Source of the DNA: Rhizobiales bacterium UBA3584
GTDB taxonomy: Bacteria; Pseudomonadota; Alphaproteobacteria; Rhizobiales; Devosiaceae
Length of the DNA: 64,000 nucleotides
NCBI GenBank assembly: GCA_002375765.1
Contig: DFMV01000011.1
Coordinates: 32,479-96,478, forward strand
Reading direction: 5' to 3'
This document shows positions 17,135 to 25,663 of this stretch, one piece after another (within the stretch, counting starts at the first letter, position 1; the number at the start of each line of letters is the position of its first letter). Below the pieces are notes generated by a model that was not told the origin of the DNA, did no database searches, and saw nothing but the letters and a program-made list of their open reading frames with translations. Position numbers and translations under genes: made by a program.

Positions 17135-17977
17135 ATGCGGATTGATGCCCATCAGCACTTCTGGACCTATTCGAAGGATGCTGCCGATTACGGCTGGATG
17201 GGCCAGGAGATGGATGTCCTGCACCGCGATTTCGGGCCCGCAGAACTCGCGCCACTGCTCGCCGAGATCGGCTTTTCAGGCTCGGTGGCTGTTCAGGCTC
17301 GTGAAAGCGAGGCCGAAAACGACGCTCTTTTGGCTCAAGCGGACCGGAGCGATCTCGTCAAGGCCGTGGTCGGGTGGCTCGATCTTTGCGATCCGGCCGT
17401 CGAAACACGCATCGCGCACTATGCCGGTCGGGACGTTTTCAAGGGCGTGCGCATGCTCATCCACGATCACCCCGACCCCGATTTCGCCAATTCCGATCCC
17501 CATCGGCGCGGCGTCGCGCTCCTCGAGAAATACGGGCTGAGCTATGACCTTTTGCTCAAGCCGCCGCATCTGCCTTCGGCGACGGCACTGGTCGATGCGT
17601 TGCCCGAAACGCGCTTCGTCATCGATCACATCGCCAAGCCGCGGCTTGCAGAGGGCTGGGACGAGGACTGGGCGAAGGGCATGGCGGCCATCGCCCAGCG
17701 CCAGAACGTCTGGTGCAAACTCTCGGGCATGGTCACCGAGGCCGATTGGACGCGTTGGCGGGATGCTCCCTATACCCGCTATCTCGATTTCGTTCTTGAA
17801 CACTTTGGCGCCAAGCGCCTGATGATCGGCTCGGACTGGCCGGTAGCGCTCTGCGCAACCGACTATGCCGCCGCCATGGGTATTGTCATCGAATGGGCCA
17901 ATACGCTTTCGCCCGAGGAAGCAGACTTCATACTCGGGCGCACCTGCCAGAGTTTCTATAGGATCGATCATCCATGA
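17135..17977 (+). CDS. Amidohydrolase-family sugar lactonase, probable L-fucono-lactonase
   Basis: The 280-residue metal-dependent hydrolase belongs to the amidohydrolase_2 group that includes L-fucono-1,5-lactonase. Metal ligands appear as H6 and H8 in DAHQHFW, the His in FVIDHIAKP and the Asp in MIGSDWPV. The ATG at 17135 begins the conserved MRIDAHQHF and is only 4 bases after the previous stop. It hydrolyses the lactone made by the neighbouring aldo/keto reductase to the free aldonate. L-fucose is 6-deoxy-L-galactose, so the same enzyme could open L-galactonolactone. Its stop overlaps the aldo/keto reductase start (ATGA). Confidence 0.82.
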   Translation: MRIDAHQHFWTYSKDAADYGWMGQEMDVLHRDFGPAELAPLLAEIGFSGSVAVQARESEAENDALLAQADRSDLVKAVVGWLDLCDPAVETRIAHYAGRDVFKGVRMLIHDHPDPDFANSDPHRRGVALLEKYGLSYDLLLKPPHLPSATALVDALPETRFVIDHIAKPRLAEGWDEDWAKGMAAIAQRQNVWCKLSGMVTEADWTRWRDAPYTRYLDFVLEHFGAKRLMIGSDWPVALCATDYAAAMGIVIEWANTLSPEEADFILGRTCQSFYRIDHP

Positions 17978-18984
17978 ATAAGCCAATCGATATCCCGCGC
18001 TTCGGATTCGGTGGTGCCGGTCTGGGCAATCTTTCGCGGGAAGTCAGCGACGACGAAGCTCATCGGACGCTCCAGGCGGCATGGGACGGTGACCTGCGCT
18101 ATTTCGATACCTCCCCGCTCTATGGCTTTGGCTTGAGCGAATTGCGCGTGGGCAGTTTTCTGCGTCGCCAACCGCGTGCCGAGTACGTGCTTTCCACGAA
18201 AGTGGGACGGTACATGGTCCCGCCGCGCGGACGTTCCTATGACCGCGGCATGTGGACGGCCCCTCTCGATCTGATGCCGGTTCACGATTATTCCTACGAT
18301 GCGACCATGCGCTCGCTCGAACAGTCCCACTCCCGGCTCGGTCTGGCCGACATCGATATCGTCTATATCCACGACGTCGACCGCCGCAATCTCGGAGCCG
18401 ATTTCGACCGCCATTACCGCGCCGCGATCGAGGGTGCTTATCGTGCGCTCGACGAGCTTCGCAGCCAGGGTTTCGTCAAGGCGATCGGCATCGGGATCAA
18501 TGAATCCGATGTGGCCGCGGACTTCATGGCCGAAACCGATCTCGATCTGGTCATGCTGGCTGGCCGCTACACGCTGATCGAACAGCCCGCGCTGGCGGAT
18601 TGCCTGCCGATGGCGGAGAAAAAGGGCGTCGGGATCGTTAATGTCGGGGTTTTCAATTCCGGCGTTCTTGCCAAGGGCGTATCGAGCGCTACCTATGATT
18701 ATGGCGCCGTACCGCAAGCGGTGATCGAAAAGGTCAGGTCGGTCGAACGGGTCTGCGGCTCATTCGGCATCACCATGCCGGCCGCCGCAGCTCAGTTTTC
18801 ACTCGGCCATCCGGCCATCGCTTCGGTGGTGTTTGGCATGACTCGTCCGCAGAATGTCGAGCAGACGCTGGCCTATCTCAAAGAACCCGTTCCCGCAGCG
18901 TTCTGGCAGGCACTGGCCGATGAAGGTATCATCGGCGCGGATGTTCCCGTGCCCGCGGCATCCGCAACCGATCGCGATCGATAA
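17974..18984 (+). CDS. Aldo/keto reductase, probable L-fucose/L-galactose 1-dehydrogenase
   Basis: This 336-residue AKR resembles bacterial L-fucose dehydrogenase and D-threo-aldose 1-dehydrogenase and plant L-galactose dehydrogenase. The catalytic tetrad is visible: D45 and Y50 (RYFDTSPLYG), K76 (STKVGRY) and H133 (VYIHDVD). It oxidises the anomeric carbon, giving an aldonolactone, the substrate of the lactonase encoded just upstream. These enzymes usually accept sugars sharing the C2-C4 pattern of L-fucose, including L-galactose and D-arabinose. Its TAA shares one base with the ATG of the next gene. Confidence 0.85.
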   Translation: MNKPIDIPRFGFGGAGLGNLSREVSDDEAHRTLQAAWDGDLRYFDTSPLYGFGLSELRVGSFLRRQPRAEYVLSTKVGRYMVPPRGRSYDRGMWTAPLDLMPVHDYSYDATMRSLEQSHSRLGLADIDIVYIHDVDRRNLGADFDRHYRAAIEGAYRALDELRSQGFVKAIGIGINESDVAADFMAETDLDLVMLAGRYTLIEQPALADCLPMAEKKGVGIVNVGVFNSGVLAKGVSSATYDYGAVPQAVIEKVRSVERVCGSFGITMPAAAAQFSLGHPAIASVVFGMTRPQNVEQTLAYLKEPVPAAFWQALADEGIIGADVPVPAASATDRDR

Positions 18985-20525
18985 TGAACAGCTCCAACAC
19001 ATTTCCCGCCCTTGTCCTCAACCCCACCGACAACGTCGCGGTGCTGCTCGAAAACGTGCCGGCAAGGGCCGAGGTGCAACCGGGCCTCTTTTCCACCCAG
19101 CGAATCTCGCGCGGGCACAAGATCGCAATTGCGCCAATGGCCGAGGGCGATCCGGTTCGCAAATTCGGCCAGATCATCGGCTTTGCAAGTAAGCCGATTT
19201 CGGGCGGCGAATGGGTGCACGAGCACAATTGTGGAATGGGTGCGGAAGGGGGAGCGTTCGCCCGCGACTACCAATTCGGCGCCGGTGTCGAGCCGGTCGA
19301 ATTCGTGCCCGAACCCGAGCGCGCAACCTTCCGCGGCTTCCGCCGCTCTAACGGCAAGGTCGGTACCCGCAACTATATCGGCATCCTCACGTCGGTGAAC
19401 TGCTCGGCGACCGTCGCCCGCTACATAGCCGAGGCGGTGGAGCGTTCTGGCATGCTCGACGACTATCCCACCATCGATGGCATTGTATCCTTCGTCCACT
19501 CCACAGGCTGCGGCATGTCGGGAAAGGGCGAGGGCTTCGATATTCTTTCGCGCACCCAATGGGGTTATGCAGCCAATCCCAACCTCGGCGCTGCCCTGAT
19601 GGTTGGCCTGGGTTGCGAAGTCTTCCAGATCGGGCGCATGAAGCAGAAGTACGGCGTCGCCGAGGATGAGACCTTCCAGACGCTGACGATCCAGGGGGAG
19701 GGGGGAACCCGCAAGGCGATAGAGCAGGGGGTCGAGCGCGTGCGCGCCATGCTCCCGATTGCCGCCCGCGCACAGCGCGAAACGATCCCGGCCTCCGAAT
19801 TGATCCTGGCCCTCCAATGCGGCGGGTCGGATGGCTATTCGGGCATTACCGCCAACCCGGCCCTCGGCGTGGCCGTCGATATGCTGGTGCGGCAGGGTGG
19901 AACGGCCATACTTTCGGAAACCTCGGAAATCTATGGCGCCGAGCACCTGCTCACCCGCCGCGCCGCCGATCGTGCAATAGGCGAAAAGCTCATCGAGCGC
20001 ATCCATTGGTGGGAAGACTACTGCGATCGCAATGGCGGCGAGATGAACAACAATCCCTCGCCGGGCAACAAGGCGGGTGGACTGACCACGATCCTTGAGA
20101 AATCCCTGGGTGCTGCGGCCAAGGGGGGCACCACCCCGCTCACGGCGGTTTATGAATATGCCGAACCGGTAACCGAGCGCGGCTTTGTCTTCATGGATAC
20201 GCCCGGCTTCGACCCGGTATCAGCCACCGGCCAGGTCGCGGGCGGCGCAAATGTCTTGTGTTTCACCACCGGCCGGGGCTCGGCGTTCGGCTGCAAGCCC
20301 GTCCCATCAATCAAGCTGGCGACCAATTCCGATCTCTACGCCCGGATGACCGAGGATATGGACATCAATTGCGGGGACATTCTCGAAGGCGTGACGCTCG
20401 AACAAAAGGGCGCCGAGATTTTCCAGCACATTCTCGATGTCGCGTCGGGCAGGACCACAAAATCTGAAGATCTGGGTTACGGCGACAACGAGTTTGCCCC
20501 CTGGCAAGTTGGCGCGGTTATGTAG
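18984..20525 (+). CDS. UxaA-family sugar-acid dehydratase (altronate or L-fuconate dehydratase)
   Basis: The 513-residue protein fuses an N-terminal SAF domain (about 8-95) to the UxaA/GarD dehydratase core. Core features include GFRRSNGKVGTRNY, STGCGMSGKGEG, ALQCGGSDGYSGITANPALG and NNNPSPGNKAGGLT. The family uses a divalent metal to dehydrate D-altronate or galactarate. No enolase-superfamily or IlvD-type L-fuconate dehydratase is encoded in the locus, so this is the only candidate for both the altronate and fuconate steps. D-altronate, D-arabinonate, L-fuconate and L-galactonate have the same configuration at C2-C4, which makes dual use chemically reasonable. Last gene of the operon. Confidence 0.85.
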   Translation: MNSSNTFPALVLNPTDNVAVLLENVPARAEVQPGLFSTQRISRGHKIAIAPMAEGDPVRKFGQIIGFASKPISGGEWVHEHNCGMGAEGGAFARDYQFGAGVEPVEFVPEPERATFRGFRRSNGKVGTRNYIGILTSVNCSATVARYIAEAVERSGMLDDYPTIDGIVSFVHSTGCGMSGKGEGFDILSRTQWGYAANPNLGAALMVGLGCEVFQIGRMKQKYGVAEDETFQTLTIQGEGGTRKAIEQGVERVRAMLPIAARAQRETIPASELILALQCGGSDGYSGITANPALGVAVDMLVRQGGTAILSETSEIYGAEHLLTRRAADRAIGEKLIERIHWWEDYCDRNGGEMNNNPSPGNKAGGLTTILEKSLGAAAKGGTTPLTAVYEYAEPVTERGFVFMDTPGFDPVSATGQVAGGANVLCFTTGRGSAFGCKPVPSIKLATNSDLYARMTEDMDINCGDILEGVTLEQKGAEIFQHILDVASGRTTKSEDLGYGDNEFAPWQVGAVM

Positions 20526-20624
20526 CCGGCAGCCTATGTCGGAAAAAACAGGACTGTGCGCCACGCGCCGAACATGCCAAACAGGGGCATGAGCGATGCC
20601 AGTACATATCGGGGGACCGGGGAG

Positions 20625-21248
20625 ATGGACGCCTCAATCCAGAGATTGTCCGAACTCATTAAACATCATGCGCGTGAGCGGCGGATACTGGTAGCCCTTG
20701 CCGGTCCGCCGGGGGCCGGCAAGTCGACATTGGCCGATTCGCTGAAAAAGGCATTGAGCGCCGAGAATATACAGACCCAGGTCGTTCCGATGGACGGTTT
20801 CCATCTCGACGATGCAATACTTGTCGAGCGTGGCTTGCGGCCCCGCAAGGGCGCTCCGAAAACCTATGATGTCGCGGGCTTGAAGGTTCTGCTCGAACGG
20901 CTCCGCTCTGAAACCGCCTCGGATGTGTTCTATCCGGTTTTCGACCGCGCGACGGAGAGTTCGCGTGCGGCCGCCGATAAGGTTGGCCCTGAGCATCGCG
21001 TGGTAATCGTTGAAGGCAATTACCTGCTGCTGGACGAGCCGGTCTGGCGCGACATCGCCACTCTGTTCGACCACACGATAATGGTGACGGCGCCTTTGGC
21101 GGAGCTCCAGCGCCGGCTGGTCCAGAGGTGGCTCAACCACCACTACAGTGCCGATGAGGCCAGGGAAAAGGTCGCCGGCAACGATCTTCTCAATGCCGAG
21201 CTCGTGGTCACCCGCAGCCTGGCGGCCGATTTGACCATCGAAGACTAG
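20625..21248 (+). CDS. frcK: P-loop kinase of the PRK/uridine kinase-like fold (FrcK-like)
   Basis: The 207-residue kinase has Walker A GPPGAGKS (27-34), PMDGFHLDD, RLRSETASDVFYPVFDR and VIVEGNYLLL, all typical of the PanK/phosphoribulokinase/uridine kinase-like group that includes FrcK of rhizobial fructose loci. I chose the ATG at 20625 because GGGGACCGGGGAG precedes it; an in-frame ATG upstream would add 23 residues. It probably phosphorylates the sugar brought in by FrcBCA, but FrcK substrates are poorly defined. It converges with frcR, with 10 bases between stops, unlike the classic frcBCAK order. Confidence 0.75.
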   Translation: MDASIQRLSELIKHHARERRILVALAGPPGAGKSTLADSLKKALSAENIQTQVVPMDGFHLDDAILVERGLRPRKGAPKTYDVAGLKVLLERLRSETASDVFYPVFDRATESSRAAADKVGPEHRVVIVEGNYLLLDEPVWRDIATLFDHTIMVTAPLAELQRRLVQRWLNHHYSADEAREKVAGNDLLNAELVVTRSLAADLTIED

Positions 21249-21258
21249 CGCAAACGCT

Positions 21259-22497
21259 TTAGGCGTCTTTGAACAGAACTTCGCGATCGAGCGTGAAGTT
21301 GGAGATCAGGGGCAGGCACGCCCCACCCATCGCGCGCGCATCGGCGCCGAACTGGCCCTGAACGATGGCGGGTGCGGTGAGGCCCTGCCGGTCGAATTTT
21401 TCGAGATCTTCCATGACTCGCGCAACGACGACCTCCCGCATCTCGGGGGGGAAGCCGCCGTCGATGACAATGGCCTCGAAATCGATTATGGCGGTCGCCG
21501 AAAGGATGATCACCGCGAGGCTTTCGCACAGAACCTCGAGCCAATCGTCCAGGATCGGGCCTATCGTTTTCCAGTCGCCGTCCTCACGCCAGAGCATTTC
21601 GGGATCCAGTCCCGCCTCGCGCATTTTTTCCGCCAAAGCATAAAGGGACGTGCGCCTAAGTACCTGCTCATATCCTTGGCCATCTTCTCGCCGGACGGGA
21701 AGCGGGGCGATGGCACCGGCATAACCGCTACGTCCGGGGAAAAGCGATCCGTTGAGCACCACGCCACCGCCGATGAACGACCCGATAAAGATGTAAAGGA
21801 AATCGAGATGCTGGCGGGGATTGCCAAGCAACAGCTCGGCTGCGCAGGCGGCGGTGGCATCATTGTAAAAATAGACGGGCCAGGGGCTGATATTTTCAAC
21901 CTCGGCGCGAATATCCAAAGTCTCCCATGCGGCTAGCACCTCCTTGGGTGCGCCGACCTGATGTTCCCAGTTCCAGAGTTCAAACGGGGAGGCAATACCG
22001 ATCCCGACAATTCGCTGGCGCTGCTCGGGCGTGAGCTCGCGCGAAAGCTTGCCGATGCCGTCCTCGAGAAAAGTGAACAATTGCGCGGGATCGGGATAAG
22101 GGTAGGGGTGGTGAAGCTTGCCGCGCACGGTGCCCAGCAAATCCATGACGAGCAGATCCACACTGCGGCGGCCGATCTTGAGGCCAAAGGCGAGAGCGCC
22201 GTCGGGCGCCAGGGAATAGGGCACTGAGGGTTGCCCGACCCGGCCGCGCAATGGCGCCTGCCGTACGAGCAGTCCATCGCGTTCAAGGCCATTGGTGATT
22301 GTTGAAATGGTTTGCGGGGACAGGCCCGTCTGCCTTGCTATGGCTGCTTTGGACAGCGACCCGTTGCGCCGGATGAGCGACAGTACAAGTCGCTCATTAT
22401 ATAGGCGCAGGCCAGCCTGATTGGTGCCGCGGCTGAGGTCGGTGAATTCGCCTGCGGTCCGGCCAGTTCGGTCCGGCCGTGTTTCGGCGTCGCTCAT
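21259..22497 (-). CDS. frcR: ROK-family transcriptional regulator (FrcR-like)
   Basis: The 412-residue protein has a winged helix (LSKAAIARQTGLSPQTISTITNGLERDGLLV) and then a ROK domain with phosphate-binding-like segments FYNDATAACAAELL and FIGSFIGGGVVLNG. The zinc signature CxCGxxGC of NagC/Mlc and ROK kinases is missing; after GRSGYAGAIAPLP the chain continues with no cysteines, so it is probably a pure sugar sensor. Start at 22497, preceded by GGGAG. It is divergent from frcB and should bind the 33-base palindrome at 22587-22619. An in-frame extension upstream runs antisense to frcB and is not coding. Confidence 0.85.
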   Translation of the reverse strand: MSDAETRPDRTGRTAGEFTDLSRGTNQAGLRLYNERLVLSLIRRNGSLSKAAIARQTGLSPQTISTITNGLERDGLLVRQAPLRGRVGQPSVPYSLAPDGALAFGLKIGRRSVDLLVMDLLGTVRGKLHHPYPYPDPAQLFTFLEDGIGKLSRELTPEQRQRIVGIGIASPFELWNWEHQVGAPKEVLAAWETLDIRAEVENISPWPVYFYNDATAACAAELLLGNPRQHLDFLYIFIGSFIGGGVVLNGSLFPGRSGYAGAIAPLPVRREDGQGYEQVLRRTSLYALAEKMREAGLDPEMLWREDGDWKTIGPILDDWLEVLCESLAVIILSATAIIDFEAIVIDGGFPPEMREVVVARVMEDLEKFDRQGLTAPAIVQGQFGADARAMGGACLPLISNFTLDREVLFKDA

Positions 22498-22586
22498 TGT
22501 CTCGCTCCCTTGCCGGATCTGATCCGGCCCGGCGCTCCTATCCCAGGTTGCGCCGTTCATCAACTGAACGAATTTCCGGTCTGTCG

Positions 22587-22643
22587 TCAATAAATAAATC
22601 CATTGGATTAATTTATTGACAGCCGCCGAGCTTGGTGTTTGAT
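22587..22643 (+). promoter_or_regulatory. frcB promoter overlapped by a 33-base operator palindrome
   Basis: Bases 22587-22619 read TCAATAAATAAATCC-ATT-GGATTAATTTATTGA, two 15-base arms with one mismatch around a 3-base centre. The right end runs into a perfect -35 box, TTGACA at 22616-22621, followed 16 bases on by TTTGAT at 22638-22643 (4 of 6 match to TATAAT). AT-rich palindromes of this kind are typical ROK operators. Binding here would block RNA polymerase at frcB and probably also control the divergent frcR. Confidence 0.75.
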
Positions 22644-22722
22644 TTGGGGCAGGGCCGATCGGGAGAGAGTGGCCTGAACACTTGGAGAGGGGCGCCATCG
22701 GAGCGCCTTGGGAGGAATTGAT

Positions 22723-23751
22723 ATGAAAACCAAACTTATGGCGTCCGCTTGTGGCGCGGCACTTGTCGGCATGCTTTCTGTGGGAGGCGTTCAGGCGCAG
22801 GAAAACGTTCTTGCCTGCCTGATCACCAAGACCGATACGAACCCGTTTTTCGTCAAGATGAAAGAAGGCGCCGAAGCCAAGGCCCAGGAACTTGGCGTTG
22901 AGCTTCGCTCCTATGCCGGGCGCATCGATGGAGACCACGAAAGCCAGGTGCAAGCCATAGAATCGTGCATCGCCGACAATGCCGACGGTATCCTGATCAC
23001 GGCTTCGGACACATCGAGCATCGTTTCCTCGGTTCAGCAGGCGCGGGACGCTGGAATTCTGGTCATCGCCCTCGATACGCCGCTCGATCCCGTCGATGCA
23101 GCCGACGCCACTTTCGCAACGGACAACTTCCGGGCGGGCGAGTTGATCGGCCAGTGGGCCCTGGCAACTCTGGGCGAGGAGGCGGGAGATGCCCGCATCG
23201 CCTTCCTCAATCTCACGCCAGCGCAGCCGACCGTCGACGTCTTGCGCAATCAGGGCTTCATGAGCGGGTTCGGGATCGACCTTGCCGACCCCAACGTCAT
23301 CGGCGATGAATCCGATCCGCGCATCGTTGGTCACGACATCACCAACGGTAATGAGGAAGGCGGACGCACGGCGATGGAGAACCTGCTTCAGCAGGATCCT
23401 ACCATCAACGTTGTTCACACCATCAACGAGCCGGCCGCCGCTGGTGCCTATGAAGCCCTCAGGGCGCTCGGCCGGGAAAACGACGTGCTTGTCGTTTCGG
23501 TCGATGGCGGGTGCCCGGGTGTCCAGAACGTCATCGACGGCGTTATCGGAGCGACATCGCAGCAATATCCTCTGCAAATGGCCGCGCTTGGCATCGAAGC
23601 CATTGCCGAATACGCGGAAAATGGCACACTTCCCGAACCGACCCCCGGCAAGGATTTCTTCGACACCGGCGTACAGCTGGTCACCGATGCGCCTGTCTCC
23701 GGCGTTCCCTCCATCGGGACGGAAGAGGGTTTGGAGCTCTGCTGGGGCTAA
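22723..23751 (+). CDS. frcB: Periplasmic fructose-type sugar-binding protein
   Basis: The 342-residue Peripla_BP_4 protein has a signal peptide ending [16 protein letters not shown]. Sugar-site segments are [44 protein letters not shown] and [15 protein letters not shown], which match FrcB-type binders. The ATG at 22723 follows GGGAGGAATTG. Gene order frcB-frcC-frcA with a divergent ROK regulator is the rhizobial fructose locus, so D-fructose (and perhaps mannose or ribose) is the likely cargo. A hairpin separates it from frcC. Confidence 0.9.
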   Translation: MKTKLMASACGAALVGMLSVGGVQAQENVLACLITKTDTNPFFVKMKEGAEAKAQELGVELRSYAGRIDGDHESQVQAIESCIADNADGILITASDTSSIVSSVQQARDAGILVIALDTPLDPVDAADATFATDNFRAGELIGQWALATLGEEAGDARIAFLNLTPAQPTVDVLRNQGFMSGFGIDLADPNVIGDESDPRIVGHDITNGNEEGGRTAMENLLQQDPTINVVHTINEPAAAGAYEALRALGRENDVLVVSVDGGCPGVQNVIDGVIGATSQQYPLQMAALGIEAIAEYAENGTLPEPTPGKDFFDTGVQLVTDAPVSGVPSIGTEEGLELCWG

Positions 23752-23770
23752 AGCGCCTTTAGCAAAATGG

Positions 23771-23792
23771 GCCGGGAACGTGGGTTCCCGGC
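23771..23792 (+). other. Intercistronic hairpin between frcB and frcC
   Basis: GCCGGGAAC (23771-23779) and GTTCCCGGC (23784-23792) form a perfect 9-pair stem with loop GTGG. No U-run follows. The position just after a binding-protein gene suggests a 3'-end stabiliser or partial terminator that raises frcB over frcCA. Confidence 0.7.
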
Positions 23793-23823
23793 TCAACCTT
23801 AGGTTCTGGTCGAGGATCCTGTG

Positions 23824-24897
23824 ATGAGCAAGACCGACAATACATCTACCAGCTATGAAAGCGGCCTTCAGGGCAGTAGTGCCGAGGTCGCGACGTTTTC
23901 TAATGAGCACCGGTCGTTTCTGAAGTCTGTGCAGCACGCGCTTCACGTCAATCCGGCGCTCATTCCGCTTTTTATTCTGGTGCTGTCGGTAGCGGGATTT
24001 GGAATAATCTTGGGCGACCGCTTTTTCTCGCCCTTCTCGCTGACGCTTATCCTGCAGCAGGTTGCGATTGTGGGTGTGGTGGCGACGGCGCAGACATTGG
24101 TCATCCTGACCAAGGGCATCGACCTCTCGGTCGGGGCGATCATGGTGCTCAGCTCGGTCGTGATGGGCCAGTTTACCTTCCGCTACGGCTTTCCCGTCGA
24201 ACTGGCCATTTTGTGCGGATTTGCCGTCGGTGCGTTGTGCGGTCTCATGAATGGCATCCTCGTGGCCCTGGTCAAATTGCCACCCTTTATCGTCACTCTG
24301 GGGATGTGGCAGATCGTTCTTGCGTCGAACTTCCTGTATTCGCGCAATGAGACCATTCGTTCCCAGGACATCGAGGCAGCCGCGCCACTGCTGCAATTTT
24401 TCGGCCAAAGCCTCCGGTTTGGCGGAGCGGTCCTCACCTTTGGCGTTATCGCCATGGTGGTTCTCGTTTTCGTGCTCAACTACGTGCTCAACAATACGGC
24501 CTGGGGCCGGCACGTTTATGCCGTAGGTGATGACGCCGATGCAGCGCAGCTTGCTGGCGTGCGCGTCAAGAAAACCCTGATTTCGGTTTACGTGCTCAGC
24601 GGCCTGATCTGCGCGCTGGCCGGCTGGGTCCTGATCGGGCGGATCGGTTCGGTATCACCGACGGCCGGACAGTTCACAAACATTGAATCGATCACCGCTG
24701 TTGTGATCGGCGGCATTTCGCTTTTTGGCGGGCGGGGCTCTATTCTGGGCACGCTGTTTGGCGCGCTGATCGTTGGTGTATTTGGTCTGGGGCTGAGACT
24801 TATGGGGACAGATCCCCAATGGACCTACCTGTTGATCGGTGTCCTCATCATCGCAGCTGTAGCGCTTGACCAGTGGATCAGGAGGATTTCCACATGA
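23824..24897 (+). CDS. frcC: Fructose-type ABC transporter permease
   Basis: The 357-residue inner-membrane protein of the RbsC family has a cytoplasmic N-terminal tail of about 50 residues, then 8-10 helices. The family motif is ILTKGIDLSVGAIMVLSSV and the coupling loop is YAVGDDADAAQLAGVRVKKT. The ATG at 23824 is seven bases after GAGGA; a GTG three bases earlier is too close to that site. It forms the membrane channel for FrcB-delivered sugar and overlaps frcA by 4 bases. Confidence 0.9.
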   Translation: MSKTDNTSTSYESGLQGSSAEVATFSNEHRSFLKSVQHALHVNPALIPLFILVLSVAGFGIILGDRFFSPFSLTLILQQVAIVGVVATAQTLVILTKGIDLSVGAIMVLSSVVMGQFTFRYGFPVELAILCGFAVGALCGLMNGILVALVKLPPFIVTLGMWQIVLASNFLYSRNETIRSQDIEAAAPLLQFFGQSLRFGGAVLTFGVIAMVVLVFVLNYVLNNTAWGRHVYAVGDDADAAQLAGVRVKKTLISVYVLSGLICALAGWVLIGRIGSVSPTAGQFTNIESITAVVIGGISLFGGRGSILGTLFGALIVGVFGLGLRLMGTDPQWTYLLIGVLIIAAVALDQWIRRIST

Positions 24898-25661
24898 GTG
24901 GTGACATCATTCTCGAGGCCAAGGGGTTGGTCAAACGGTTTGGCCGCGTGGTGGCTTTGGACCACGCCGATTTCGAACTGAGGGCCGGGGAAATCCTTGC
25001 GGTCATCGGGGACAATGGTGCGGGCAAATCCACCCTCATCAAATCGCTCTCCGGCGCGATGATTCCCGATGAAGGCGAAATTCTGCTTGAAGGCGAGCGG
25101 ATCCATTTTTCATCCCCCATGGCGGCGCGCGCGGCCGGTATCGAAACCGTCTATCAGAACCTCGCGTTGTCCCCGGCGCTTTCCATCGCCGACAACATGT
25201 TCATGGGCCGTGAAGTGCGCAAGCCCGGCTTTATGGGCCGGGTGTTCCGATCGCTCGACAAAAAAGCGATGGATGCCCGGGCGCGCGACAAGCTGAGCGA
25301 GCTCGGCCTCATGACGATCCAGAACATCCGCCAGCCGGTCGAAACGCTATCGGGTGGCCAGCGGCAGGGCGTTGCCGTGGCGCGGGCCGCGGCATTCGGG
25401 TCGCGCGTCGTCATACTCGATGAGCCAACCGCCGCGCTGGGCGTCAAGGAGTCGCGCAAGGTGCTCGATCTGATCCTCGGGCTGCGCGAACGCGGTCTTC
25501 CGGTGGTTCTGATCAGCCACAACATGCCGCACGTCTTCGAGGTTGCCGACCGCATCCATATCCACCGGCTCGGCAGACGGGCGGCGCTCATCAACCCCTC
25601 GGACTATTCAATGTCGGATGCCGTGGCCATCATGACGGGAGCCATGGACGCCGCAGCTTGA
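24894..25661 (+). CDS. frcA: Fructose-type ABC transporter ATP-binding protein
   Basis: The 255-residue single-domain ATPase has Walker A GDNGAGKST, Q-loop YQNLALSPAL, signature LSGGQRQG, Walker [14 protein letters not shown] and switch VLISHNMPHVFEVAD. The ATG at 24894 follows AGGAGG; the in-frame GTG upstream lacks a site. It energises FrcC. It closely resembles the ATPase at 14206, including the single-domain form, so one locus may derive from the other. A strong hairpin starts three bases after its stop. Confidence 0.92.
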   Translation: MSGDIILEAKGLVKRFGRVVALDHADFELRAGEILAVIGDNGAGKSTLIKSLSGAMIPDEGEILLEGERIHFSSPMAARAAGIETVYQNLALSPALSIADNMFMGREVRKPGFMGRVFRSLDKKAMDARARDKLSELGLMTIQNIRQPVETLSGGQRQGVAVARAAAFGSRVVILDEPTAALGVKESRKVLDLILGLRERGLPVVLISHNMPHVFEVADRIHIHRLGRRAALINPSDYSMSDAVAIMTGAMDAAA

Positions 25662-25663
25662 AT

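Noticed and set aside
22498..24513. Long - strand open frame upstream of frcR, antisense to frcB and part of frcC
   Set aside because: It is in frame with frcR but lies opposite two clear transporter genes, is His/Arg/Asp-rich with no domain, and frcR has a good start at 22497.
14206..25661. That the two single-domain ATPases are halves of a split two-domain RbsA
   Set aside because: Each lies in its own complete permease/binding-protein set with all ATPase motifs, matching the FrcA type, so no split is needed.
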